This document shows, piece after piece, positions 43,963 to 56,510 of a stretch of DNA of 60,000 nucleotides. The stretch is from assembly GCA_014529385.2 (NCBI GenBank), contig CM043968.1, positions 10,985,648 through 11,045,647 on the forward strand. The letters are read 5' to 3'. Position numbers and translations under genes: made by a program. This DNA is from Adiantum capillus-veneris (taxonomy: Eukaryota; Streptophyta; Polypodiopsida; Polypodiales; Pteridaceae). Within the stretch, counting starts at the first letter, position 1. Each line of letters begins with the position of its first letter. The notes under the pieces were generated by a model that was not told the origin of the DNA, did no database searches, and was given only the letters and a program-made list of their open reading frames with translations.

Positions 43963-45722
43963 GTTGTCAGGCGTTTTTTGAACGGACGAAAAGCCAATCA
44001 ACAACACCGGAATGCCTGGCAGACATCCATTGTATATACATGTACATACCTATGATTGCACTTTGAAAGTGGTTTTCAAGGTAGTTGTACAAAGCTTTGG
44101 TTTTGGCCGGCCTCTGGCATCAAATCATAGACACCATCTATGCTAGTGATCAGTGGCTGTTCCTTAAGTATGTGATAACGGATATGAGAGTTCAGTTTGG
44201 ATACTCATGGTGGGAATGAACCTTTGCTTGAGCCATTTAAGTTAAACAAAGAGCTTCTGGTAGTTGACTGTGAGGATTGCAAGCATGGACAATACATGAA
44301 GGCCCACAGCCACATGGGATAAGAGTGCAAGGCTCGCGAATGAAGGCTATATCATTGTGGGAACCTACCCTTGCACAAAATAAAAGAATAATTTGAAGAT
44401 TATGTCCAAAAATACTTGCAATCATTGGGAATATGAACTAGTCGTAAGGAGCCACCAGAGAATTTGAGAAAGGGCGATGACCTGCAAGGGGGGAGAAGAT
44501 GGCAGAAGACAAAAGGCCGCTACTCAATGAAGAGGGGGCCGAGTAGGAAAAGGCAAGCTCGCCTGGAATTAGAGCAGGTGAAGGGGGACACTGTCTGAAG
44601 AGATAAGGTGGCCAGGTCAAGCAGGGCAATAAGGTCCAGTGCAAGGCTCGCCAGTGAGGAAAAAGAAGGGTGGGCCGTACTGCAGGTGCCGCATTCTGTA
44701 GGGCAAGCAAACCGAGGGGGACACGCTTTGAAGGAAACAAGAGAGGGGTGCAGGGTGGTTAGCTAGAGACCATCGACTAAGGGTGGCCGATTTCCAGAGA
44801 GGGCCCGCTCAGAGGAGCTCTTAGAGATATCAAAATTGCTATCTAAGGGTGGTGCTTGCCATGACGAGGACATCAAGGCCAGCAAGGTATAGCAGGTGGA
44901 GGAGAATCAGAGAGATGTTGCAGGGAAAGCACGCTGAGCTTGCCTTGGGCGTGATCAGAAGGGTGGGCTCTGAGGTTCAACAGAGACGTAGAGGAGCTCA
45001 GAGAGAGTTGGAGAGCGGGCTACAGAAGCCGAGAAGGAAGAGAGGAAAGGCATCAAGGGGGAGACGAGTTCTGATGGCTCCAATAAATGCAAGGGGGTGA
45101 TGTCTGCAGTGGAGTGGAATGCCCGGCTAGCTAAGGACTTAACTGATTGGGGCAGCGATCTCACAAGATAGCTGATCATCGCGGACCGCCATCGAGGAGA
45201 GAGTGCGGATTGTTTTTTCTCTATGTGACTCAAAATTAGGCACTCAAGAGCTGCTCAATGAGTGTAGGCAGAAAGGGGACAGAGTGTGGGGATTATGTAG
45301 CTTATACAGGCGCTTGGAAGCTGTTAAGCAGGCAAGCTTTGAGCAAGGATTTTGGTTCGAGAACTCATGCTTTCTAGGACTACAGATCAGCCTTCTTGAA
45401 GTTTATAGCAGGAGCAGTACACATGCTCCTCCGGTGCCCGACATGCTCAATTTCCTATGTACATGATTGTGAAATCTAGGAGCCCTTATGTACGCCTGAT
45501 TGTGGTGTTGTTATGGCTGACTATGTATATACGGAGTTTGTTATCTTGTTTATGTGTTGAGCCGGGCAGCTATACAGCCGGCAAGAGTTTGGTGCTAGGC
45601 TTTGGATCTCTTGGTGTTGTTGCATGGAGGTTGCAGGTGTTTTGAGAGATAGGTAGTGTGTTCTCAAACTGCAAGGGAGGCTAAGCTATAGAGTTGCCCC
45701 GCGTTCGCTTTCTTCTGTCAAC
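43963..45722. mobile_element. 1.76-kb insert of unknown class inside the nested CACTA
   Basis: Copy 1 (32113-32128) lacks it. It begins GTTGTCAG and ends CTGTCAAC (8-bp ends with one mismatch as inverted repeats), flanked by GTC (43960-43962, 45723-45725). GC content is clearly higher than around it. The open frames (44849-45100, 45203-45466) are short and unrecognised. It may be a non-autonomous DNA element carrying captured sequence; class uncertain. Confidence 0.5.
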
Positions 45723-45919
45723 GTCATCTCATTATACATGCTACGACAAAAGGAAGCTAATGCTATCTAGCTACAGCTAGACTGATGTTGTCTAATCAGA
45801 TGTCTCATTGCGTCCAAGTAGCGTATCTGTCGAATTCTGTAGAAAAAAACAATAAGACAACTTTCTGTAAGTATAAACATATAATTTACAAAACAATACA
45901 ACAAATAGAAAAGAGTAAG

Positions 45920-47096
45920 CACTAATACTAACCATACCGCCGCGAGAACTCAGTATGTTCATCAAAGCATTTAAGCCCTTTTTGCCTGCGTACTCGTGCT
46001 CGTAGGTGTGGGGTCACGTCCTGTCCTCGACCACTGTTCAAAACATACAAAGAATACATTATGTTAGAATTTAAAAGTACAAACAGATGTAGCTACCAAA
46101 CCTAAAGAGCAATGCAAAAACACTTACGAAATCGGCCTCAAATGATGCCCACCCACCGCTCCCCAAGTGGTGCGAGCTCCCTACCTCCATTCGCAATTTG
46201 GCTGGTTCCTTTTGTTGCTTCCACTTGTCAGGATTCTCACGTGCTGCTCGCTTCACATTCTCCCAATCTTCTTTGGCCAGCCAATCTGGTATATTCCACC
46301 CATGCTTTATTGCTTTTTGCACTTCAGAACGCTTGTGCTTACAGTATTCACGCATTCGAATCTTCATCAGGTCTTCATTGAAGCACTCATCCCGTGTTGA
46401 CACGAGAAACTTGTCATGCAGCATGCTGATGACTCTGTCTTTTAATTCACTTGGAACTTCACTCCAGGTGTTTAGTATGTAGTGTCTAAACCCCTGAGAG
46501 CAAAGACCGCGTATGCGTGAGATCACCTTCTTGCCTTCATCATCCAAGACGATGCCATCGCTGATGTCGACGGAGTATCGAAAGCCCTCTCGCCTGTGAC
46601 ACGTGAACTTGGGTGTCTTGGCAGGGGTCTTTAGCGGCGTGTCGATGGGGTAACGAACTTCAAGTGTCTCCATTGGAGTCTGGGCCCCGAACCGAGGAGT
46701 GTCGACTGGGGTGACTCTCGGAGGAGTAGGTAGTGGTGTGTAGCCAGGAATGGCCGATAGCCGCACAAAACCTGGCGTAGATGGCGATGTCGTGATTGGT
46801 GTGGGGGCGGGCAAACAAGGGGAAGGTAAAGAGCCTCGTCAAACACGAGGAGGTATCGATGCATCAGCGACGGCATCCCCACAACAACCACTGCCGCCAC
46901 CACTAGAGCATCGATGCCTAAACGAGTGTGAAGATCGTCTCGTCAAAACCGAAGATTTGGAGTGCGTTGAATGCTCCAAAATAGAGGGAGACGCTGAAGG
47001 AGTAGAATGACGTGATGGTGCTCCAGAGCGATGATGATCCTTGTACCACCTCCTCTGCTAGGGTGACAAAGAAGAAAAAAACTCATCATCATCCAT
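45920..47096 (-). pseudogene. Transposase_24 (TNPA-like) gene of the nested CACTA
   Basis: ATG at 47096 (MDDDEFFSSLSP, then TAG at the same place as in the 11719 copy). An S/H-rich segment follows, then TP repeats, and the long frame 46814-46071 contains EVPSELKDRVISMLHDKF, KRSEVQKAIKHGW and WKQQKEPAKLRME. Exon 1 ends GATTTC|GTAAGT at 46128; the next exon starts at 46033 (W..DVTPHLRAR-like end). Fewer stops than the 11.7-kb copy; the shared TAG suggests the damage predates their separation. Confidence 0.7.
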
Positions 47097-47155
47097 ACCT
47101 GCATTAAACACACGAACATTCAATATTAATATTGAATGGAGAAGAAAACATGGAC

Positions 47156-47160
<5 letters not shown>

Positions 47161-47206
<46 letters not shown>

Positions 47207-47208
47207 GG
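47161..47208 (+). repeat. (GA)n microsatellite
   Basis: About 48 bp of GA repeat between the two CACTA genes, with a GGGA interruption near its end. Confidence 0.9.
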
Positions 47209-47559
47209 ACTCATAAAGGGGGAGGGATTCCTATGTAGTGAGGTTCTTGTGAAGTTCTTGTAAATTTGTCTCCCGTGTGCATTCTACATATCTTGTAAAA
47301 GCAGCGCACTCCGAGTGCGAAGGAAACTGAAGTTGCAACCACGAAGGAGGTGATCCATCTCTGCTCATAGATGTTGCTTGCCCCCTCCACTAGATCTAGT
47401 TGATCGAGTGAAAGAGACGCTAAGATGCTGCTGCATATGACTTATACTACAACCAACAAAGATTATGAGTGGCCATTCAAACATCTAGAAAGTCAATAGT
47501 CATACATTGAAACCTTGCCTTGGTCACGCAACCCCGAGAGTACTCCCACTCCTCCTCAG

Positions 47560-49515
47560 TCACTTCTTCACATCACTGTTGTGCGCTTTTCAATTGGTTG
47601 TGCAACCATCTTAAGCTCATGAATGTTGATAGGCTCCAGACCTGCCAGATAATGCATCGATGGTTGTCTTCCCCATCTCCACTCGATCTGTGTCCTTTGT
47701 CGCTCTTGCTTTGCATCCTCATATTGTGAAATCCACTTTTGCATCACTAGATTGTGAAGCATGCAAAATTGATTGATTTTAGTCTCTATAACTTTCGTCA
47801 TCTTCTTCTCAACACTGATATTGCACATGAAAATCCAAGATATGCGCTCATTATCTATGGTTTTCCATAGCGTGTCCCGGGCTTTATCAAATCCATCTAG
47901 CCACTCTCCAATGTAAACTAGGGACTCTGATGCCAGCCTGATGCCAGCCAACCTTCTATCATGCTACACTCTAGACGTGACTTTTGACGCACATATCCCT
48001 TGACTGTTTTCATGAAACGTTCTAAAAAGAACATCCATTTGGAATGTACTGTGCCAACTATTTCCATCTCATCAACTATGTGAACAAGAACATGCATTGG
48101 ATGGTTAGCATGGTAGTAGAGAAGTGTTTCTCAAACATGCACACAACCTCCGCAACGTTTAGTTTGGCAAATGGTATGGAATCTACATTGATCTCCTTTT
48201 GTGAGATCCATTGCACCAACTTGGCAAGTTTGTAGATTGTGTTGCAGACGTCAGGAGACAAACATCCCTCAATGGCCAACGATAAAATAAACTGCAAAAC
48301 ACGTCTAGCAATGATATTAAAGTCCATACACAAATTTTCTACACAATTCCCACTATGATATATCCCACTTCAAATATACCTGACACATTTTATTCCAGTC
48401 GTGTGACTTCAAACCTGTCAGCTTTCCTTCTTTAGTGAAACACGTTTGGAGCGAGTGCATTATGCCATTGGGGGTCCGCACAGAATGAATGGTCTCTTTT
48501 ACTTTGCGTTCTTGGGATCCTCTCAAAATCCATGGCACTTTAGGGAGTTTTATCAATCCATCGAATGTTGTCTGCGGCCAATATTTCTCCATACGATCCA
48601 CATTTCTAAGCTCAACCCTAGCTCCCAAAGTATCTTTCTTGCCGGTCAGATGGTCCCATAGCAGATTACCCACATTCTTGAATATGTGCATTGGATCGAG
48701 CAAGTGATTGATCATGAGTCTGGGCCAATATGGTAACTCGTACCATAGAGAGAGTCTCTTCAACCCTGGGGGCAAACCGTCATCACACATCTCCTTCTGC
48801 TCTAACCATGCTTGTGCAGGCATCCTTGGTGGCTCTCTTCCCAAAAAGCCGTTGCGTACCACATGATTCTCTGGCAGATACGCTTGATGACCTTCATAGA
48901 TTTGCTTATTCAATGAAGGTGCCCGACGTGCATTAAGTCTAGGTCCACATGTGACACATGCTCTATATCCGCTTGTTTGAAGCCCGTCATGTATAAACAT
49001 GACAATAGATAAGCTTGAGAAAAACCAAGATTTACAGTGTTTGAGTTTGAGTGTAAATCACCTGAGCATTCTGTTAGTCCGAGATAGTCATTCATGGCCC
49101 ATTCATGGCCCACATTAGAATGCCTCTAATCAAAGCATTCTGTCGACGACCTGTGTGTCGGCTCATATCCACCACTACTATGCCAATCCACAATTGTTGT
49201 AGCTCTTCCAATAGTGGACGAAGATACACATCCATATTCTTCTCTTTATACCACCCCGACACAATCAAGCTTAGCCACAGGTGCCCCTTCTTGGTAGTCA
49301 ACCACGGGGGAATGTTTTAGTTGACGATGACAACGGGCCATACACTATAAGATGTTGATCTCTCACCAAATGGATTTACGCCATCCATAGCCAGGCCTAG
49401 GTGCAAATTTTGAGCTTCCCTGGCAAAATTCGGCCGTGTTTCGTCTATATGTTTGTAGGCTGCACAATCTTCAGGAATCTGTAGCAATCTGCAGCAATCT
49501 CTCTTTACTTTATCT

Positions 49516-49520
<5 letters not shown>
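47560..49520 (-). pseudogene. TNP2 transposase gene of the nested CACTA
   Basis: In order: AREAQNLHLGLAMDGVNPFG and YSVWPVVIVN (49440-49320), then VYLRPLLEELQQLW, GILMWAMN, CVTCGPRLNARRAP, LLDPMHIFKNVGNLLWDHL, LPKVPWILRG, GLKSHDWNKMCQ. After an intron (about 48378-48335) come AEVVCMFEKHF and YIGEWLDGFDKARDTLW. This matches the transposase_21 (TNP2) domain nearly end to end. A stop after VVIVN at 49317 and frame breaks near 49100 and 48000 interrupt it. The DUF4216 part seen at 10.8-11.5 kb is missing here. Confidence 0.8.
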
Positions 49521-49885
<365 letters not shown>

Positions 49886-50122
49886 GGAGAGTGCAAGTTA
49901 CCTCTTTTGCTTGAGCACCAAAAACTCAGATCTGAGATCTGAGTTTCTGGTGCTCTCGGTTTATTTTTTATCCATGTCAGTGTTGCTATGAGCGTTGTTA
50001 TAGGCATTGCTATGCAACAAAGAAAATTGCGACGCCCAAAGCGAAGCTCTAGCGACGCCGTGGATTTTCACTTTTGAGCGCCGCATTGCGAGCGTCACTA
50101 ATTCGAAGTACCTCTTGTAGTG

Positions 50123-52678
50123 GACCATGCACAACTATCCTAGGCTTGGAGAGATTTTTGGTATCTCCCTTTTTTATTCTCTCTCTATTCTCTCTCCCTT
50201 TAGTTTGAAGCTTCTCTGTAATGATATGATATATATGCAGGGTTTTCCACATCGAGCCACAATGCATGTCCTACCTACGAGCCATCATTGGTCACAGAGA
50301 GGCCAGATGCCTTGTGCAAGGTTATCTATCCAAAAAAACATCATTTCTTACCCCAATCTCATAGCAAGCACAAGGCTCCAACAAATGGAAAGACGCTTTT
50401 AAAGCTCATGATGGAAAATTGGGCAACCATTTCGGAAGATCACTACAACAACAATCCGGCTCCGAGTACTCCATCGAAAGGTATATCAAGGTATTCCATA
50501 TTTTTAAAGCTTCCATATTAAAAGGAATTAAAGATACAACACCTCTTGGATGCCATGCACATATTCAAGAATGTAGCCCACACCTTGTGGGACCACATTA
50601 TTGGCAAAGAAGAACTCATTGGGGCCGAGGGAGAATTTGAGGGTCTTCAACGTCTCCCCGCCTCTACTACTCCACACCGTGCCCCCAATAGGAAGAATGT
50701 GCTTCCTAAAGTGCCATGGATACTAGGTGCCAAAGAAAAATTGGAAAAAGTGAAGGATACCATTGCATCTATTTACACACCAACAGGATAAATGATGTCA
50801 CTAAACGGAGATTTCACAAAAGCGAAGAAAGGTGGAAGTGTTTGATTATATGGGTTGAAGTCCCATGATTGGCACAAGATGCTTCAGGTAATTTCCCTTT
50901 CTCTAGTCTAGGACACATATGATTTGTGTGTATGACTTCTCTCACTTTCCCTTCCTCTAATTTACATTGTAGTTCATTCTGTCGGTGAGTATGTGTATAT
51001 GTCGGGACAAGAAAGTAAGGGATGCTATTTTTAAACTTGGAGAGCTAGTAAGGTACACCACAAGACTCCACTCAACTACACTTTTTTATGTACACAATAA
51101 CCTCAACTACCACTTAGTGTATTCTTGTGTGTTTTCTTGCAGATTTATGAGCTATAAGGAAATGGAAATAGATGCTCACCTTGCTGCTCAAACACTTGCA
51201 TCAAAATTTGTGTGTACCATTGAGGATGCATTTCCTCCATCGATCCTTCTTAGTCAAATCCACCATTTGGTTCATGTGGTGAAGGAGATCGCTATATGTG
51301 GAGTAGTGCTACACACATGATGGATGTTCTTTTAGAGAGGTTTTTAAAGACTCTCAAAGATTTTTTGCAGCTATGGTCTCAACCAGAGGCATGCATGGCC
51401 AAAGGGTGGATCGTGCAAGAGGTTTTTGTTTACATCTCAGAATATTTGGCATAAGTTGATCCTTCAATGCCTCGCATGTGGTCATACGGGGAGGATGTAA
51501 GGATGACTTCAAAGTTCACACTTGCCAAGTGGAAAGAGAAAATTATTTAACATGGATATGAATCTATCCCGAGTGGTCAATAACTTTTGTATTCTCAATG
51601 CAAAGGTTCTGACCAAGTGGGTGGACTTGTGGACAATGGCAAAGGCAAGGTGTTTGCAAGAGAGAGAAGCATGGAAACAAGTACATGGAGGAAGGAGGGC
51701 ACCCCCACTGCCTAAACACCTTGCATGTTTCCCAAATCATTATTGCAGGGTGGATTCATGAGAGAATGATCGAAGCAAAAGCACGCGGAGAAGACATCAC
51801 CGACAAAGATAGAGGACCCATATACCTAAACCATATTGTATAGTTTTTTTCTTGATTTTATATTGTTTGTAATTGATAAAATATATTTTCCTATTTTGTA
51901 GTGCCTTTCCTTTATCTCTATGTGGTCAAAGGGTCGTCACTTTTGCACGCACCAAATTGATGAGCTGCATAGAACCACCATGGACTGTGGCATCAAGGGC
52001 AACTTTGACAGAGATGGGATGAAGCCAGGTATTGTGGAACTATTGAAAGGATACTAAAGGTTAATTTTAGAACCTTTCATATCTTCATCTTCAAGTGCAA
52101 GTAGTTTGCAAATGTGTCTAGATGACATAAGAATGACCTCTACATGGTGATGTCTGGTGTGCATCACACAGGGAGGTATGACAATTTAGTTTTGCCACGC
52201 GATTGTGAGAAAGTGAGTGACTACCTTTTTTATTATTATTTTCTTGTAACATTAATTATACGAATGTTACTCACTTTGAGCTTCTCTTCTATAGGTCATC
52301 TATATCCCAACAATCCACCAACCAAAACTTTGGTTTGTAATTCCTGTAACACCTCGGGGGAGAACCATTTTTGCCACTAATGAAGTGGAGACCATCTTCG
52401 ACCCTCTTTCACCTCCTACTTTGGATGAGGGGGAGACAGAGGAGAGGGAGATCAATGAATCAAGTCCGGCAGCTGCAAGTCTTAGCGAGGATGATTGTCA
52501 TGATGATGAAGATAATGAGATGGAGAATGAAGAATTCGAAGCTGATGAAGCCAACGCATCTACAAATGACAATTATATTTCTATCTTTATTGATTTAGGA
52601 GCCATGGGCTTGGAATTGGATGATGTTTTTTGTAGGAATCTTTTGGAAGATGATTCAAAAACATTTTGTATACTTTAA
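50123..52678 (+). pseudogene. Older CACTA TNP2 gene, copy 2 (3' part)
   Basis: Collinear with 33313-35757: MHNYPRLGEIFG, the Cys exon, MDAMHIFKNVAHTLWDHIIG, LPKVPWILG, then FMSYKEMEIDA, ILNAKVLTKWVDLW and VHHTGRYDNLVLP. It ends in the acidic tail DDCHDDEDNEMENEEFEADE and a stop at 52676-52678. A TAA at the position of YM in TPTGYM (about 50789) and other changes disable it. Because this copy is not cut by the gypsy element, it shows the natural C-terminus. Confidence 0.8.
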
Positions 52679-52689
52679 GTTATGAATTT

Positions 52690-52916
52690 TTTTGGTCGTG
52701 TCATCCATTCGTCTCTTTCCCCCCCCTTCCTCTCTCTAATTTTGTGAAGCATGCTAATTTATTTTAATCAAGTGATAGTGATTAGTTTAGCTCTAACCAA
52801 GTGTAATCCCACATAGCTAACCATTGTTCCATATTTTTATACCTCTTTATTAAAAATTTAATATTTTCATATAATATTCTTTATTTTTATTAAGAGAAGG
52901 AAAACACCAAAAATTT

Positions 52917-52954
<38 letters not shown>

Positions 52955-53170
52955 TGTTTAAGCCAAAATGTGAATGTTTAGATGCTAAATTGCGCTTCAA
53001 GAATAAACATTGTAATACTCGCGGCAATAACAAAGGTAACTATCACGGTAATAATTGCAAAAATAATCACGGTAATATTTGAAATGCAACCCTCTCTCCC
53101 CCCCTCCCACCCTCCTTTCTCTTCCCTCTCCAGATGATTTTGGACCTTCTCTCTACAAAATGTGGTAAAC
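52690..53170. other. Intergenic stretch with poly-G run of 35
   Basis: No gene. It contains 35 consecutive G at 52919-52953, a GGTAA..CGCGGTAATA-like region of short GTAATA repeats (53015-53075) and a C-rich stretch at 53095-53115. Confidence 0.6.
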
Positions 53171-53172
53171 GA

Positions 53173-55015
53173 CTGCGGTAAATAGTTAGAGATCTTCATA
53201 TTAAGGCTCTCATATTGGAAGGACTTAAAAATAAAACACCTCTTGTATTCCATGCACATATTCAAGAATGTAGTGCACACCCTATGGGACCATATTATTG
53301 GCAAAAAAGACTCATTGGGGGTGAGGGAGGATTTGAGAGCCTTGAAACGTCTCCCCACCTCCACCACACCACATCGTTCTCCCAATGGGAAGATTGTTCT
53401 TCCTAAAGCGCCACCATGGATGCTAACCAAAGAAGAGCTAGATCAAGTGAAGAATGCCATTGCGTCTATTTGCACACCAACAAGATACATGAGGTCACTA
53501 AAGGAAGATTTCACAAAAGAAAAGAAAGGTGGAAGCATTCAATTGTATAAGTTGAAGTCCCATGATTGGCACAAGATGCTACAAGTAATTCTTTCTCTCA
53601 ATTCTCTCCCTCTCCCTCATTTTGTCTAGATATTAATGTGTGTGTATGAATTTCTCTCACTTTCTCGTTTACTATTTTGGCATTGTAGTTCATTTTGTTG
53701 GTGAGTATGTGCATATGTCAGGACAAAAAAGTGAGGGAAGTTATTTTCAAACTCAAAAACCAAACTTTTATATGTACACAATACCCTCAACAAGCACTTA
53801 GTGTACTCTTGTGTGTTTTCATATAGATTTGTAAGCTCCAAAGAAATTGAAATAGATGCCATCCCTGCTGCTCAAACAATTGTAGTGGAAACTGTGTGTG
53901 CCATTGAGGATGCATTTCCTCGATCAATTCTTCTTAGCCAAATCTGCCTCTTGGTTCATGAGGTTGAGGAGATCGTTATGTGTGGAGTATTGCATGCACG
54001 ATGGATGTTCTTTTTAGAGAGGTTTTTAAAGACTCAAAGATTTTGTGTGGCTACGGTCCCAGCCAGAGACATGTATGGCCAAAGGGTGTATCGTGCAAGA
54101 GATAAATTGTTTATATTTCAAAGTATTTGGCACAAGTTGATCCCTCAATGACTCGCATGTGGTCAGTTGAGGAGGATGCAAGGATGAATTCACACTTGCA
54201 AAGTGAAAAGGGAAAAGCATTTAACATGGATAAGGATCAATCTCAAGTGGTCAGTAACTTTTGTATCCTCAATGCAAAGGTTATGACCAAGTGGGTGGAC
54301 TTGTGGACAATGGCAAAGGCAAGGTTTTTGCAGGAGTAGAAAGCATGGAAGCAAGCAGATGGAGATAGGAAGGCATCCCCAATGCCTCGACACCTTGCAT
54401 GTTTTCCAGATCTCACTAGTTCCAAGAGGATTGATGAGAGAATGATCGAAGCAAAAGCATGCACAGAATACATCACACACCAACAAAGAATGGGAGTATG
54501 CATGAGGTTGCATACCAAAGGTAGAGTACTCATATGCTTAAACCATATTGTATAGTTTTGTCTTGATTTTATCTTTGGAAATGATAAAATATATTTTCTT
54601 ATTTTGTAGTGCATTTCCTTTAACTCTATGTGGTCAAAGGGTTGACACTTTTGTACACGCCACATTGACAAGCGTCGAACCACCATGGATTCATGTGGAA
54701 CCACCATGGATTCATGTGGCATCATGGGTAGCTTTGACATAGATGGTGATGAAGCTAGGTACTATGGGACTATTGAAAGGATACCAAAGGTTAATTTTGA
54801 ACCTTGCATACCTTCATCTTTAAGTGCAAGTGGTTTGCAAATGTGTCTAGATGGCATGAGAATGGCCTCTACATGGTGGACTCTAGTGTGAATCACACAG
54901 GGAGGTATGAAAATTCAGTTTTTCCATGCAATTGTGAGCAAGTGAGTGACTACCTTCTTTATCCTTATTTGCTTGTCACATTAATTATACCAATGTTTCT
55001 CACTTTGTACTTGTA
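53173..55015 (+). pseudogene. Older CACTA TNP2 gene, third diverged copy
   Basis: Encodes MYSMHIFKNVVHTLWDHIIG, LPTSTTPHRSPNGKIVLPK, QLYKLKSHDWHKMLQ, FVSSKEIEIDAIPAAQT, QVVSNFCILNAKVMTKW, and the DUF4216 stretch DEARYYGTIERIPKVN then GRYENSVFPCNCEQ. It is alignable with both block copies but more divergent, with a stop after FLQE (54338). It is cut at an intron acceptor at about 55015 by the LTR that follows. Confidence 0.75.
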
Positions 55016-55117
55016 GATGGCTCAGACAGTCTCACTGGGTGGGAACCGGCTCCTGTCAGACGAATAGTGGATCAGTCAGTAATTACTACGGCAGTTACCA
55101 TAGTAATTCCCAAGGCA

Positions 55118-55125
55118 TATAAATA
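55118..55125 (+). promoter_or_regulatory. TATA box of the plus-strand gypsy LTR
   Basis: TATAAATA about 100 bp into the putative LTR, followed by a leader rich in CTTAA stretches; a normal place for an LTR promoter. Confidence 0.55.
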
Positions 55126-55546
55126 GGATCCATTACATTGTAATCGGGTTGGCATTAGTCGTGGGCATGAATCGAGTCATTTGTCGACTGTACTTCTGCT
55201 TAAGCTTTTGATTCATAATCCTTAACTCCTGAGCTGTTCTTGAGCTACATCATCTTTAATTGTTATCTTTCATTTGTAGTCCTAAATACAACAATACATT
55301 ATACTCCAGTCATACATACTTTATACTCATTCTCTCTGAATCTGAACATCATTCTCAGTACTTCAGTCTGTTTCTCATTTCAGTAGATGTATTCTAGTTC
55401 AGTTTCTATTTCCTTGTCCAGTCTACTGTTTGAACTAACACATCACCCATAGCTGTAAACTTCTAACACTAGAATCAGCTATCTAAAGAGATCAGCTCCA
55501 ATTCCATTTTGGCAATCACGGTGGCTAGAGCTATTGCTCGTTGACT

Positions 55547-56510
55547 AGAAAACTCATCTCCCAGTTGGAAGTTTCTCACCTGCAATAATGGCACCCAAAA
55601 CCAGTCATGGCCGGTTCATTCTAACAATGAAGCAGAGTACCATGCCCTTGTTTTAGGGTTGCAATGTTGTCTTTCTCAGGGCATCACAAAGCTAAATGTT
55701 GTTGGTGACTCCATGTTGATTGTTAAGCAAATGGTTGGTGTATGGGCCTGTAAAAATGACAAATTGTCTGTTAAGATGAGGGAAGCAAAGGCCTTGTTGA
55801 AGGGTTTTAAAGAAGTTCGAGTGCACTTTGTACCTAGAGATCAAAATCGAGAAGCAAATGCCTTAGCAGGTGAAGAACTACATACTCTCACAGTAGGTGC
55901 TATCCTTGTGAAAAGTCCTTTATACCAGGGAAAGGAGGAGCTGCATGATTTACTTTACTTTCTTGAGCATTGTGAAGCACAACCATCCTACCATGTTGAC
56001 CCTATTCGTGAGGAGTCAGAAAGAGACTCTGACCCTAAGCATGAGTTGGTGACTGAAACTGAGGCTCAGGAGGAGAACAGTCAGACTGATGAGGCGCAGG
56101 ACTCACAGCATTCTAGTCAGTCCAGACGCAGAAGGGCAGAAAGGGAAGTACGCAAGGCTAAAATTTCTCGGTCCAGACAAGGGTACGAGGGTGCCAAAGG
56201 CAGTAAAGGAAGTCGCCATACTTTCAGTAGACAGGCCAGGGAGGACACAGAAACTGAGATAGAAGCCGATATTAATTGGGATGCACATATAGACAACTGT
56301 AAGAAAACTCCAAAGAGGCGTCCAGAATCTACGATGAGAAGAGGAAGGACCAACGATGATCGACATGATTACACATCCTTGTTGAAAATCTCTTTTCTAG
56401 TGTTCAAAGGGGATAAGAAGGATGATCCGGATGTTCCCATCCAAGCTTTTGAGCAGTACGTAGAAGTGAAAAATATTGATGAAGATGATTGGGGTGAATA
56501 CTTTCTATAA
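55547..56510 (+). pseudogene. RNase H domain followed in frame by gag N-terminus
   Basis: The frame is open from just after a TGA at about 55544. It reads WKFLTCNNG, then SNNEAEYHALVLGLQ, GDSMLIVKQM and FVPRDQNREANALAG, the order of an RNase HI (RVT_3 type) domain lacking only its first strand and Asp. After about 25 residues comes a charged E/S/R-rich linker, then the gag start LLKISFLVFKGDKKDDPDVP. The stop is at 56508-56510, after which the same gag frame continues, so the stop is a lesion. In known plant elements RNase H domains follow RT; here one precedes gag. Confidence 0.65.

Noticed and set aside
44849-45100. Basic 83-codon ORF as a gene
   Set aside because: R/G-rich composition comes from local GC-rich sequence; there is no homologous motif and no start or splice context.
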